Of a stretch of DNA of 64,000 nt, positions 1-9,254 are shown one piece after another. A program made the position numbers and the translations under genes. Each line of letters opens with the position of its first letter. Positions within the stretch are counted from its first letter, which is position 1. Source of the DNA: Zhongshania antarctica (lineage in GTDB: Bacteria > Pseudomonadota > Gammaproteobacteria > Pseudomonadales > Spongiibacteraceae); NCBI RefSeq assembly GCF_014202945.1, contig NZ_JACHHW010000003.1:124001-188000 (forward strand), written 5' to 3'. The notes below the pieces were generated by a model. That model ran no database searches. It saw only the letters and a program-made list of their open reading frames with translations, and was not told where the DNA came from.

Positions 1-960
1 TTAATCGGTCTCAGCTGGGGTATGCCTGGCGTCGCCCTGGTGCTGGCGTTGCGTAGCTATACCGAAGCGTTAAGTCATACTCGCCCGGTATTATGGATTA
101 GCGTAATTGGCTTGCTGGTTAATATTCCAATTAACTATGTGTTGATCTACGGCAAGTTAGGCATTCCTGCAATGGGGGGAGTGGGCTGCGGTTGGGCTAC
201 GGCGATCGTGATGTGGTTGATGGCGGCGATGATGCTGGTCTATGTGCATCGGCATCGGGTTTACCGAAATGTGCGTTTAAGCATTTCGCCATGGCATTGG
301 GAGCCGAAAACGATTGCGTACCTGCTTAAGTTGGGCCTCCCGGTTGGCATGACCATCTTTTTTGAAGTCAGTGTGTTTTGTATTATTGCCTTGTTTATTA
401 GCCAGGCGGGTGCAGAGATTGTTGCTGGCCATCAGCTCACCCTGAATTTTACCTCCCTTGTGTTTATGCTGCCCTTGAGCTTTGCCTTGGCGGCAACCAC
501 GCGGGTAGGTTTGGCCAGGGGCGCGGGAGACCCCGAGGGCTTGCTGCGAGCGGTGAAGGTGTCGTTCAAAATCACGCTGTGTATCGGATGTTCAGCAATT
601 GTGGTGCTGGTGCTGCTGCGAAACTGGATACCCTTAATTTATACAGATAACGCAGAGGTTATCGCCCTAGCGAGCTACTTGTTGTTATTCGCCGCACTGT
701 ATCAAATTTCTGATGCTATTCAGGTCACCGCAAACGGCTGTTTACGAGGTTTTGAAGACACGACAATTCCGATGTTATTGACCTTATTTGCATATTGGGG
801 TGTCGGCTTACCTTTGGGTTATACCTTGGCAATGACCAATATTCTGGTGCCAGCTATGGGGCCGAGTGGCTTTTGGTTAGGTATATTTGCGGGACTTAGC
901 TTTGCGGCTCTATTGCTTGGCCTGCGCTTACGCTGGCGATTAAGCCAGCCCCTGCATTAG
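1..960 (+). CDS. MATE family efflux transporter (3' part only)
   Basis: The reading frame is open from base 1, so the gene starts upstream of the window and about 320 C-terminal residues are seen. It is a string of hydrophobic helices with short loops, as in the second half of NorM-type multidrug/sodium antiporters. Typical segments are the GVGCGWATAIV helix, the G-L-P-V-G helix start, and the G-x-Q-L-x-L-N-F and A-x-T-x-R-V-G-x-A-R-G motifs of the pseudo-symmetric C-terminal half. The family exports cationic drugs and metabolites across the inner membrane using a Na+ or H+ gradient. The last 65 bases overlap the 3' end of the opposite-strand desaturase gene. Family assignment is firm; the substrate cannot be told. 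Confidence 0.9.
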   Translation, partial: LIGLSWGMPGVALVLALRSYTEALSHTRPVLWISVIGLLVNIPINYVLIYGKLGIPAMGGVGCGWATAIVMWLMAAMMLVYVHRHRVYRNVRLSISPWHWEPKTIAYLLKLGLPVGMTIFFEVSVFCIIALFISQAGAEIVAGHQLTLNFTSLVFMLPLSFALAATTRVGLARGAGDPEGLLRAVKVSFKITLCIGCSAIVVLVLLRNWIPLIYTDNAEVIALASYLLLFAALYQISDAIQVTANGCLRGFEDTTIPMLLTLFAYWGVGLPLGYTLAMTNILVPAMGPSGFWLGIFAGLSFAALLLGLRLRWRLSQPLH

Positions 961-2242
961 GCCGATTATAAATTCCAGCATCTACAGTCTGTGGGCTGGG
1001 TGTGGTTACAGTGCTGCTATTGCGAATGGCGTAATCCTGACTTAAGGGTGGCTGATAAGCGGAGCGGCCAGTGACGATCCGCCATTTTATTGCCCAGCTC
1101 GGATTAATCATTAGCTCCTTCGCTAGTTGCATAATGCCAGCGAGAGTTAAGCGCAGTGGATTCATGTGCAGGCTGGGTTGGCCGCTGAGGCCCGCGCGGG
1201 GCGTGGTGGCACTTAGCGGGCAGTAGGTGCCAAAAATAATATCCCAAATAAACATTGGTCCGCCGCCGAGATTAACCAAGTTTACCGCGCCGCTGCGTCC
1301 GCAGTGCTCCGGCTCAGAGGAGTGGTGCATATAATGATACACGCCACCGCCGGACACGAAGCTGGCCAAGCGAATAATTCGGCTGCGCGACGCCCTGCGG
1401 TAGAGCGCCGTTTGGTGGCCGAAAATTTCTGGAATCAGGATAAGCGCGTTGTAAATAATAACTTCGGTGTAAAGCGGCTCACTGCTGAATAGTTTGGTGC
1501 AGGCACCGAGCACTAAATTGTAGGGTAGCACCAAAAATACAAACAGTGGCAGGGCGCTAAACACCGCAAGGGTAGTCGATTGTACTAGGCCTGGCGTCAT
1601 GTGGTGCGGGCGGTGAAAAAGCAGCCAAAGTAAGCGACTGCTATGGCCGAGTCGGTGAAACCAATAATGAAAAAAGCCGGCAAGCACGGCGATACACACC
1701 ACGGCCAAGGGCGCGGGTGCGTGGATAATGGTCGGTATATTATTCATCACCAGCTGGTGGGCAAAGGCGACATTCAGTTCGATCCACTGCCAGCCAACGC
1801 TAAAATCGAGACCCGTTAAACTCGCTAAAATGGCAATCGCAAAAAGCATCACAGGAATCGCTGCTGTCGCGAGCATATTGCACAGTAAAAACACCACTAA
1901 CCATTGAATGGGGTAACGCTGCCCCTGTTCCCGCTCATACCAAAAGTAGCCTGCCAGCATCGCGATCAAACGAAAAACGGTGGTAAATGCCAATAAGCCG
2001 AGGGCTGCATAGCAAAATAAAGGCTGGTCTTCATACAGGCGAGTTAGGCTGTCTATTAGGGGTTGAAAACTTACGGTGTCGCCAAGGCCGGGGCCGAGGT
2101 AGGCGCCGAGATGCAGGAGTTGTAAAAAGCCGATGCTATAGGCAAGCGCAAAGACAATGACAAGACCATTGGCTACCCGGCGGTAGCGTTCGCCGATTTC
2201 GGGGATTTCGGCGTTGAGTAAAATCGCAAATAGCCGTTTCAC
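896..2242 (-). CDS. Sterol desaturase / fatty acid hydroxylase family membrane protein
   Basis: 448 residues with several N-terminal membrane helices. The three histidine clusters of the membrane di-iron hydroxylase superfamily are present: HYWFHRLGHSS (HxxxH), LLFHRPHHMT (HxxHH type) and GVYHYMHHSSEPEH (HxxHH type). Members use O2 to hydroxylate or desaturate sterols, fatty acids or carotenoids in the inner membrane. The protein is longer than typical bacterial members (about 250-300 aa) because of extra helices before and a loose tail after the catalytic core. A steroid-related substrate is tempting given the HIP locus further downstream, but nothing in this sequence shows it. The 3' end overlaps the MATE gene by 65 bp, tail to tail. 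Confidence 0.85.
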   Translation of the reverse strand: MKRLFAILLNAEIPEIGERYRRVANGLVIVFALAYSIGFLQLLHLGAYLGPGLGDTVSFQPLIDSLTRLYEDQPLFCYAALGLLAFTTVFRLIAMLAGYFWYEREQGQRYPIQWLVVFLLCNMLATAAIPVMLFAIAILASLTGLDFSVGWQWIELNVAFAHQLVMNNIPTIIHAPAPLAVVCIAVLAGFFHYWFHRLGHSSRLLWLLFHRPHHMTPGLVQSTTLAVFSALPLFVFLVLPYNLVLGACTKLFSSEPLYTEVIIYNALILIPEIFGHQTALYRRASRSRIIRLASFVSGGGVYHYMHHSSEPEHCGRSGAVNLVNLGGGPMFIWDIIFGTYCPLSATTPRAGLSGQPSLHMNPLRLTLAGIMQLAKELMINPSWAIKWRIVTGRSAYQPPLSQDYAIRNSSTVTTPSPQTVDAGIYNRPNAGAGLIASVSAGQAIEPQS

Positions 2243-2487
2243 AAATATCCTACTGTACTTTTCTATTGGCCAGTAATAACAGAGGGGCTGGGCTTATTCT
2301 GGTCATCCTTTGGACTATTTACACACTGTATCATAAATGAGTAATAGCTGGGTGTTTTTTGCTCAATATTTGGACGTTGACCGGCGCTTTAATCTTCTGG
2401 CTTGCTATCAGCTAGTGACCCTCTTAATCTGGCCTGTGACAGTTTATGGCCACGCGAGTGGCGGATTTTTTGTGTGAGATAGCTTTT
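2243..2487. other. Divergent promoter gap, desaturase / MBL hydrolase
   Basis: About 245 bases separate the starts of two divergent genes. The stretch is AT-rich and must hold both promoters, but I could not assign -35/-10 boxes with confidence. No RNA gene or repeat was seen. Confidence 0.3.
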
Positions 2488-3324
2488 ATGATGCAAGCAG
2501 GCGTGTTGGAAACGATTCTTCCGGGTATTCATCGTTTGGTGGCGCCCAACCCGAGTGTGTTAACAGGGCCGGGTACCAATACCTATTTGCTGGGGAATAA
2601 ATCGATCACGGTGTTAGACCCGGGCCCAGATATTCCTGAACACATAGAGGCCATTGTTGCTGCTATAGAAGGCTTGGGTGGTGAGATCGAACGTGTTGTC
2701 ACCACTCACACCCATCCAGATCATTCGCCCGGGGCGGCTGAATTGCAATTGCGCTTTCCCGGTGTGGCGGTAATTGGCGCCAGCATTGCTGACGATGGCC
2801 ACCAAGATCCGCGTTTTGCGCCAACATCAGGCTTAGCGCATGATGACTGCTTTGACGTTGAGGGTCGCATACTAAGGGCAATTCATACACCCGGTCATGT
2901 TGCCAACCACTATTGTTTTATCGAAGAGTCCAGTGGCTGTGTTTTTACCGGCGACCATATTATGCAAGGTTCAACCGTGGTGATTATTCCGCCTGCCGGT
3001 GATATGGCGGACTATGTAGACTCGCTCAGGCTGTTACTCGACTATCCCATGCGATATCTCGCGCCGGGCCACGGCAGCTTAATTGACACGCCGCACGCTG
3101 AGGTTGAGGGGCTGGTTGCCCATCGCCAAGGGCGGGAGGCTAAGATTGTTGCAGCGTTAAACGAGGTACCTAAAGGCGATCTTGATGATTTAGTGGCAGT
3201 GGCCTATCGCGATGTCGACGTGAGTATTCATCCGATTGCTAAATTGTCTTTATCAGCGCATCTGCTTAAATTAGAGAAGGAGTCTCGGGCTACTCAAAAT
3301 CAAGGTCAGTGGGAGCTAATTTAG
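2488..3324 (+). CDS. MBL-fold metallo-hydrolase (LACTB2-like)
   Basis: A metallo-beta-lactamase fold protein of about 278 residues. The signature THTHPDHSPGA (HxHxDH zinc site) is followed by HTPGHVANH, FTGDHIMQG and APGHGSLID, giving the full set of metal-binding His/Asp residues. The N-terminal A-P-N-P-S-x-x-T-G-P-G-T-N-T-Y-L segment is typical of the LACTB2/beta-lactamase-2 subgroup, in which the animal LACTB2 is an endoribonuclease and bacterial roles are mostly unknown. The C-terminal winged-helix-like region (KLSLSAHLLKLEKE) also matches that group. An ATG at 2446 is in frame, but the tandem ATGs at 2488/2491 fit the family N-terminus better; neither has a strong Shine-Dalgarno. Confidence 0.85.
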   Translation: MMQAGVLETILPGIHRLVAPNPSVLTGPGTNTYLLGNKSITVLDPGPDIPEHIEAIVAAIEGLGGEIERVVTTHTHPDHSPGAAELQLRFPGVAVIGASIADDGHQDPRFAPTSGLAHDDCFDVEGRILRAIHTPGHVANHYCFIEESSGCVFTGDHIMQGSTVVIIPPAGDMADYVDSLRLLLDYPMRYLAPGHGSLIDTPHAEVEGLVAHRQGREAKIVAALNEVPKGDLDDLVAVAYRDVDVSIHPIAKLSLSAHLLKLEKESRATQNQGQWELI

Positions 3325-3381
3325 GCAAAGTAAGGTCTACAGATTTATCAGGTCTAGCAAATTGATTTAACCGGGAGTCGT

Positions 3382-4497
3382 ATGCGGATCGGTATACCCA
3401 AAGAAATCAAAGCTCAGGAATACCGTGTTGGTTTAAACCCGCCCGCGGTTGCCAGACTCACTGAACAGGGGCATGAAGTTCTTTTGGAAGCAGATGCCGG
3501 TATGGGGTCGGGCTATAGCAATGCCGAATACCTCGCTTGCGGCGCGCGCATCATCGCCTCGGTTGTGGATTTATACTCCCTGGCAGAACTCATTGTAAAA
3601 GTAAAAGAGCCCCAGCCTGAAGAGGTTGCTCGGCTGCGTCCAGGCCAAATATTGTTTTGCTATTTACACCTCGCCCCTAATCGGTCCTTGACCGATGCGC
3701 TTATTGCCAGCGGCGCCCACTGCATTGCCTACGAGACCATCACCGACGATCAGGGCCGTCTGCCTCTGCTCAAACCCATGAGTGAAATTGCTGGGCGTTT
3801 AGCCACGCAGGCGGGTGCCCACTGTTTAGAAAAAGCGCAAGGGGGCTCGGGAGTACTACTGGGGTCGGTGGCAGGCTTGGAGCCGGGACATGTGTTGATT
3901 TTTGGTGGGGGTGTGGTCGGTAGCAATGCGGCTGACGTGGCCTTGGGAATGGGGGCTAAAGTCACGTTGATTGAGCCGTTTTCCCCGCGACAGAACAGTC
4001 TGCGCGCGCAATTTACTCACGATCGCTTTACGGTGCTGGGTGGTGAAACTCTCGATTTGCCGCGCTTATTGGCCGACGTTGATATGGTCATCGGCGCCGC
4101 ACTGGTGCCTGGTGCGGCTGCGCCTAAACTGCTGTCGGCAGAAGATATTAAATGGCTGGCGCCGGGCTCGGTGTTAGTCGATGTTGCGGTCGATCAGGGC
4201 GGTTGCTTTGAAACAACGCGTCCGACAACCCACTTGGCGCCAAGTTTTGTGGAATCTGGAATAGTGCATTACTGCGTGGCGAATATTCCTAGCGCAGTAG
4301 CGCGCACTGCCACGCAGGCATTGAGTTTGTCGACATTACCTTTTGTATTGGCGCTAGCAGCACAGCCATTAAAACAAGTGCTTATTGGGCACCCAAATTT
4401 AGCCAATGGTCTGAGTGTGGCAAATGGTCATTTAAGCTGCGCAGCGGTGGCCGGAGCCCAGCAGCGAGCATTCTGCCGCTGGGAATCGCTTGTCTAA
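3382..4497 (+). CDS. ald: Alanine dehydrogenase
   Basis: 371 residues, the usual length. It catalyses reversible NAD-dependent oxidative deamination of L-alanine to pyruvate and ammonium. The N-terminus (MRIGIPKEIKAQEYRVGLNP) holds the substrate-binding Arg, and LVKVKEPQ and CYLHLAPN contain the conserved Lys and His. MSEIAGRLATQAGA, the dinucleotide-binding GGGVVGSNAA and DVAVDQGGCFETTRPTTH are hallmark segments. An in-frame ATG sits behind a GGGAG Shine-Dalgarno. The C-terminal tail after the core is somewhat divergent and rich in small residues. It follows the MBL gene by 57 bp in the same direction, so co-transcription is possible. Confidence 0.95.
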   Translation: MRIGIPKEIKAQEYRVGLNPPAVARLTEQGHEVLLEADAGMGSGYSNAEYLACGARIIASVVDLYSLAELIVKVKEPQPEEVARLRPGQILFCYLHLAPNRSLTDALIASGAHCIAYETITDDQGRLPLLKPMSEIAGRLATQAGAHCLEKAQGGSGVLLGSVAGLEPGHVLIFGGGVVGSNAADVALGMGAKVTLIEPFSPRQNSLRAQFTHDRFTVLGGETLDLPRLLADVDMVIGAALVPGAAAPKLLSAEDIKWLAPGSVLVDVAVDQGGCFETTRPTTHLAPSFVESGIVHYCVANIPSAVARTATQALSLSTLPFVLALAAQPLKQVLIGHPNLANGLSVANGHLSCAAVAGAQQRAFCRWESLV

Positions 4498-4507
4498 GCG
4501 CGTGAGC

Positions 4508-6904
4508 CTATTTTTTGAAAAACTGATTGAACAATTGTTTGGCGGCTTCACCATTCTCGCCACCCATTTTACGGTCTATCAATTCTTGCGCTTTTTCTTC
4601 AACTTTATTCTTGGCCTTTTCTTTAGCAATGTCTTCTATTACCCGAAAATCGGGTAAGCAGCTGGTGGCGCCGACACTGTCGAAGCTCGCTTTGCAGCGA
4701 ATAGGAATGTCGCGGTTAAGTAATTTTTCGTTATTTATTTTGCAGACCATGGCGTCTTGGTCGGCCTGGGCAAGGCGCGTGTTTAAGACCACATCAAAAC
4801 TGTCGCTGGTTAAATCGACTTTGCCGTCACCGCGAAGAGCGAGTTTAGTCACCCCAGCATTGAGTTGTTCGATTTTGGCGATGCCTTTGGTAATAACAAT
4901 TTTTGTGGTTGTGTCTTTTAGGTCGGTGTACAGCGGCCAATTATTGGGGTCGAAGGTTTCTTGCTGAAGGCGGTTAACGAGTTGGCAGAATGCGCGTTCA
5001 ATATTCATATTATTTAAACGCAGCTGTTGGGCGGCGAGCACAATATTGCCGTCGAGGTTCTTTTTAAGGCCGCTAATAGTTGCTCCGCTAGTACTTAAAT
5101 TAAGGTCAACGTCGCTCAGACCAGACAGCTCCTGACTAATTTCTAGGGCCGTCAGGACTTTGCCAATAGGTAATTGCTTGCTGTCGGCTTTAAATTGAAA
5201 TTTGGCGGCAGTCGCGCGGGTATCGATCTCGGCGGCAATCTTAAACGGACTGTCATAGACTAGGCCGCTAACGGGGCTAAGCTGAGTAATGCCTTGCTTG
5301 GCCGACAATTTTAGCTTCAGGTTCTTGAAGGGCAGTTGGCTGATAATAAGTTCGCCAGCGCCGATATTAGCGTCAATATTTAAGCTGTTCAGCATGTCTC
5401 TCGGTAAGGCTATTTCGTCGCTGCTGGGCGATGGCGTTGGTGCGCTGGTCTTGCCTTTACTGTTGGCTGGTGCGGTCTCTTTTGCCGGTAGCGGCAGATA
5501 ATGATCAACATTGATTTTGTCTATATTCAGTGCGAGTTTGGTGAGTTTGCCCTCACCTAGGGGTAGGCTGATATCACCGCTAATCGTGCTGGTGTCGAGG
5601 GTGGCATTGAGGCCAGAAATGGCGATGAGTTTGTCATCGCCGTTAATTGTCGCGTTGACGCCAACCTTGCTCAAGCTATTGGCCTCGGCCATCTCCGGTA
5701 AGCTAATCGCGAGTGTGTTGGCGATTTTACGGAAATTGGCGGGGCTGAGCAGAACGCTTGCCTGATACGATAAGGGTTCAATAGTGGCCTTGGCATCGCC
5801 TTTGATGCTAATTGTTTCGTCGCCAATGGTCGTTGTAAAAACGGTGCCAGTGCTATTGATCTGATTTAAGGCGGAATCGATGCTCAGGGTAGAGGCTAGG
5901 GTGACTTGGGTGTTGATGGCGGGCTGCTTGGGTGCGCTATAGCTCAGCTCAGATTGCAGGCGGAGCAGGCCCGGCTCGCCACCCGGTTGAAGTGTGCCGG
6001 TCAAATCCAGGGATTTTAGCCTTAGCTCGGTGCCGTCTTTGGCGCTGTATTGCAGGCTGGTGTCTTGCACATCGAGATTGCTTAGCGACCAGACGAGCGC
6101 ATCTTTCATATTTGCGGTGGCGGTGAGTTTAAGGCGAGTTTTCGCCGAGAGCTTGGCTTGTGTATTGCTGTGTTCAGCGCTTAGCCGAATATCGCCATCA
6201 TTTACCATGAAATTATCGAGGGTGTCATTGATCTGTAGCTTGGTATTGAGCTCAATGTCGGCGGCGAGATTTTGCTGGGCATCTTTAAAATGAATTTCAC
6301 TACTGAGCCGAAGTGGAAATTCAGTGTTATTCAATTGGATGTTCTCGCCACTTAGGGCGAGATTCTCAAGAAGAATATCCTGTCCGGTTTGCGCGTTAAC
6401 ATAATGCACAGTGCTGTTGTCGAGCTGCAGTTTTTGAATGCCAAGGTCTTGCGTGGCGCTGTTTTTTTCACTCGGTGTTGCCTCGGCCGTCTGTGTTTGA
6501 TTGCCGATTTTACTCCAGTTGCCCACCCCGTTTTTATCGACCATTAAATTGGCATTGAGGCCACTGAGCTTTACGCCTTGAATAACGAGCTGCTTTTGCA
6601 ATAGTGGTTTGAGCGCTACCGCGAGCTGGGCTTGCGTAAAGCGCACAATCTCGGCGCTGGCAGCATCTGATGACGCTGGAGTGGCAAGGCTGGCCTCACC
6701 GACGGCAATCTGAATGTTGGGGAATACCTGCCACGACAAATCACCGTCTAAACGAAGAACCAGACCTTGATCGGCGGCCAATTTTTCAATTTCGCCTTTA
6801 AAGATGTTGGGGTCGATCAAGAATACGAGCGCGGCGAGGGCGCTGCCCGCTAATATCACCACACTTAGCAATCCGATAAGGGTGTATTTTAATGCGCTGG
6901 GCAT
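4508..6904 (-). CDS. AsmA family protein
   Basis: 798 residues with one N-terminal membrane helix (about residues 8-30) and a long periplasmic beta-rich region. It has the AsmA pattern: the N-terminal FIDPNIFKGEIEKLAADQGLV segment, repeated short beta-strand repeats in the middle, a low-complexity linker rich in Ala/Pro/Ser near residue 470, and the C-terminal AsmA_2-like domain with FDPNNWPLY and a conserved Cys-containing segment. AsmA-like proteins are inner-membrane anchored and are linked to phospholipid transport to the outer membrane and envelope assembly. The gene converges on ald with only 10 bp between stops. The upstream 230 bp is a divergent promoter region shared with the repair gene. 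Confidence 0.88.
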   Translation of the reverse strand: MPSALKYTLIGLLSVVILAGSALAALVFLIDPNIFKGEIEKLAADQGLVLRLDGDLSWQVFPNIQIAVGEASLATPASSDAASAEIVRFTQAQLAVALKPLLQKQLVIQGVKLSGLNANLMVDKNGVGNWSKIGNQTQTAEATPSEKNSATQDLGIQKLQLDNSTVHYVNAQTGQDILLENLALSGENIQLNNTEFPLRLSSEIHFKDAQQNLAADIELNTKLQINDTLDNFMVNDGDIRLSAEHSNTQAKLSAKTRLKLTATANMKDALVWSLSNLDVQDTSLQYSAKDGTELRLKSLDLTGTLQPGGEPGLLRLQSELSYSAPKQPAINTQVTLASTLSIDSALNQINSTGTVFTTTIGDETISIKGDAKATIEPLSYQASVLLSPANFRKIANTLAISLPEMAEANSLSKVGVNATINGDDKLIAISGLNATLDTSTISGDISLPLGEGKLTKLALNIDKINVDHYLPLPAKETAPANSKGKTSAPTPSPSSDEIALPRDMLNSLNIDANIGAGELIISQLPFKNLKLKLSAKQGITQLSPVSGLVYDSPFKIAAEIDTRATAAKFQFKADSKQLPIGKVLTALEISQELSGLSDVDLNLSTSGATISGLKKNLDGNIVLAAQQLRLNNMNIERAFCQLVNRLQQETFDPNNWPLYTDLKDTTTKIVITKGIAKIEQLNAGVTKLALRGDGKVDLTSDSFDVVLNTRLAQADQDAMVCKINNEKLLNRDIPIRCKASFDSVGATSCLPDFRVIEDIAKEKAKNKVEEKAQELIDRKMGGENGEAAKQLFNQFFKK

Positions 6905-7143
6905 ACATCTCTCCGTGTTGTTCGGTTTGGCGTGGTCGCTAGCTAGACGTTGGTGTTGAAACCATTTGTCCGGCTAGTCCTGATAAGTTCTATGTATGTA
7001 GCTTACTTTGACTCAGTATAGTCAAATTAAGGCAACGCTTGTGCCATTCATTTTAGCTAAACTCATTACGCAAGAACTGGGTGGAAGGATGTTGGCGTCA
7101 CGGGCACACTGATAAACAATAAAATACGACGGTGCAAGCGCCA

Positions 7144-8001
7144 ATGAGCGAACAACATATCAACTATCAGCGCGTCGCCAAAGCGATTAACTACCTTGCT
7201 GAACGGCAGCTCGATCAGCCAAGTTTGGCTGATCTCGCAAGTTATGTGGGTTTGAGCGAGTTTCATATGCAGCGGATGTTTGCTGAGTGGGCGGGTATTT
7301 CGCCAAAGCAGTTCCTGCAATTCTTGACCAAAGAGCGCGCCAAACAGCAATTGCGTAGTAATAGCGTGCTGGACGCGGCACTCGATTGCGGTCTCAGCGG
7401 GAGCAGTCGTCTTCACGATTTAATGATTAAAACCGAGTGTATGACCCCAGGTGAATACCGGAGTCTAGGGGCGGGTTTACAGGTCGCGTATGGGGTGAGG
7501 TCGTCGCCCTTTGGTTTTTGCTTAATTGCCCAGACTGCGCGGGGAGTCTGTAAAATCACTTTTTTTGATTTACCTGGCCAAGAAGCGGCAGTGTTACAAG
7601 AGCTACAAAAGGAGTGGCCAGCGGCAGCGTTGCTGCGTGACCAGCAAGCAGTTGACCCAGTGTTTGCAAGAATATTCAGCGGGGGCATGCACGGTACGGC
7701 GCCATTGCGCGTGGTATTAAAGGGCAGTGAATTTCAGTTAAAGGTGTGGGAAGCGCTATTGGCGATACCGCAGGGCGAGGTTTGCTCATATCAACAGCTA
7801 GCGGGTGCAATGGGGCTTGCGTCATCGGTTCGGGCAGTCGCCAGCGCTATTGCTAGGAATAATATTGCCTATCTTATCCCCTGCCATAGGGTGATACGCA
7901 GTACTGGCGAATTCAGTCAGTATCGCTGGGGTGTGGAGCGAAAACAGGCGATATTGGTCCATGAGGCGGCGCGTACGGCAGGCAAGGTCATTGGCGAATA
8001 A
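7144..8001 (+). CDS. AraC-type HTH / O6-alkylguanine-DNA methyltransferase fusion (Ada-like, no N-terminal domain)
   Basis: About 285 residues. The N-terminal 100 residues are an AraC-family double helix-turn-helix (LADLASYVGLSEFHMQRMF and the second HTH through TPGEYR). The C-terminal part is the alkyltransferase, with the acceptor-cysteine motif IPCHRVIRSTG, the preceding ARNN segment and the QLAGAMGLASSVRAVASAI recognition helix. This repairs O6-methylguanine by suicidal methyl transfer. E. coli Ada carries an additional N-terminal zinc domain with the phosphotriester-accepting Cys38; it is absent here, so methylation-triggered self-activation of the classical kind is not expected. Start chosen at ATG 7144; a GTG at 7132 is also in frame. 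Confidence 0.92.
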   Translation: MSEQHINYQRVAKAINYLAERQLDQPSLADLASYVGLSEFHMQRMFAEWAGISPKQFLQFLTKERAKQQLRSNSVLDAALDCGLSGSSRLHDLMIKTECMTPGEYRSLGAGLQVAYGVRSSPFGFCLIAQTARGVCKITFFDLPGQEAAVLQELQKEWPAAALLRDQQAVDPVFARIFSGGMHGTAPLRVVLKGSEFQLKVWEALLAIPQGEVCSYQQLAGAMGLASSVRAVASAIARNNIAYLIPCHRVIRSTGEFSQYRWGVERKQAILVHEAARTAGKVIGE

Positions 8002-8004
8002 ACT

Positions 8005-8136
8005 ATGTCGCGAGCGTTTTTGCTGACAATGACCGTTATCGCCCTATGTTTTGCATACCGTTATTCTGCTCATAGTTCAGTATCCAGTGCAGTCGAAGCA
8101 CTTGGTGCTAAAGTTAAGAAAAACCGACAGGGGTAG
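8005..8136 (+). CDS. Possible small membrane-anchored protein, 43 aa
   Basis: An ATG three bases after the stop of the methyltransferase gene opens a 43-codon frame. Its N-terminus is a hydrophobic stretch (LLTMTVIALCFAY) and its C-terminus is basic (AKVKKNRQG), a plausible tiny inner-membrane peptide. The close spacing suggests translational coupling. No family is recognised, and a frame this short can arise by chance. The alternative is that 8002-8205 is simply non-coding. Confidence 0.35.
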   Translation: MSRAFLLTMTVIALCFAYRYSAHSSVSSAVEALGAKVKKNRQG

Positions 8137-8205
8137 GCTGAGCGATATGCGGGATTTTGAAGCAAGGACTATTTATTCTCTCTGGCCATATAGGGCATAA
8201 CGGAT

Positions 8206-8970
8206 ATGTCAGCAACACAGATCGATGCATACCAGCGATACAGCTTTAGCGCCGTCTCTGGCAGCCATCAAATTTTGCACGACGTCTACTATCGGGGGGA
8301 AGGCGCGCCGATCGTCTTGATACAGGAGCTGCCCGGCATAGGGCAGGAGACCCTGCGGCTGGCGGACAAATTTATTGATGCCGGTTTCTCCGTTTACCTA
8401 CCCCATTTATTCGGCCCTATTGGCAAGACATCCATGGTCGGAAACATGACGCGGGTTCTGTGTCTTCGCCGGGAATTCAGTGTATTCAGCTCGGGTAAAA
8501 GTAGTCCTATTGTCGACTGGTTACGCGCATTGTGCCGCAAAGTTCGCGATGATACTCAGGCCGCCGGCGTTGGCGTAATTGGTATGTGCCTGACCGGTAA
8601 CTTCGCCATTTCGTTGATGGGCGACGATAGTGTGTTGGCAGCTGTGGCCTCGCAACCATCCATGCCATTCCATAGTCAGGATGCGCTGCATATGAGCGCG
8701 GACGAAATCGCCTCCACGCGACAAAGAATTGATTCTACCGGCGCTATGTTGGCTTTTAGATTTGCTGGCGATCCGATGTGTACGGCGAAGAAATTCAACA
8801 GTATCGATAGGCAGTTTAATGATGGCCAGCAACGTATCGATCTGCAAACACTGCCGGGCAGGGGGCATTCGGTACTTACGCTTGATTTTGTGGATGAAGC
8901 TGGGCATCCAACACGGGAGGCATTGGATACGGTGCTGGCCTATTTTGTGCGACAATTGAAACATGTATAA
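8206..8970 (+). CDS. Dienelactone hydrolase family protein
   Basis: 254 residues, alpha/beta-hydrolase fold. The nucleophile elbow GVIGMCLTGNFA has Cys in the nucleophile position (G-x-C-x-x-G), as in dienelactone hydrolase, rather than the usual Ser. The C-terminal GRGHSVLTLDF supplies the catalytic His, and RFAGDPMC is near the expected Asp. Dienelactone hydrolases open lactone rings in aromatic catabolism, but many relatives have other ester or thioester substrates. It stands alone, so no pathway can be assigned. ATG at 8206; the Shine-Dalgarno is weak. Confidence 0.8.
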   Translation: MSATQIDAYQRYSFSAVSGSHQILHDVYYRGEGAPIVLIQELPGIGQETLRLADKFIDAGFSVYLPHLFGPIGKTSMVGNMTRVLCLRREFSVFSSGKSSPIVDWLRALCRKVRDDTQAAGVGVIGMCLTGNFAISLMGDDSVLAAVASQPSMPFHSQDALHMSADEIASTRQRIDSTGAMLAFRFAGDPMCTAKKFNSIDRQFNDGQQRIDLQTLPGRGHSVLTLDFVDEAGHPTREALDTVLAYFVRQLKHV

Positions 8971-9059
8971 GCGCGTGAATGATTAAAATGTGCCGATCAA
9001 GACCGACAAATGTGGAGCCGGTATTCCCTTGAGCGGTCGAGCTTGTCGCTAATGAATCT

Positions 9060-9254
9060 TTGGCTGATGACTTTCGTGGTTATGCCAATGGCAGGCTGAA
9101 GGCTATTAAACTGCGTCATTTGACCAGCCAAGGCTTATCAGTCCCTATCGATTTATCTGAAGAGCAGCTTCGCAAGGATGATTACCTTGATTTTTATACC
9201 TGCATTGCGCTTTCTAATGGTCAGATTGTTGTTAAAGGTACTGAGTTGCGTTGA
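9060..9254 (+). CDS. Hypothetical short frame, possible gene remnant
   Basis: The frame is open from 9033 but has no ATG; the only start is TTG at 9060, giving 64 residues. The translation looks protein-like (balanced composition, LSVPIDLSEEQLRKDDYLDFYTCIALSNGQIVVKGTE), which is unusual for a chance frame. The lack of a ribosome-binding site and start codon suggests the 3' end of a decayed gene or a fragment of a larger domain. I do not recognise the family. Confidence 0.3.
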   Translation: MADDFRGYANGRLKAIKLRHLTSQGLSVPIDLSEEQLRKDDYLDFYTCIALSNGQIVVKGTELR

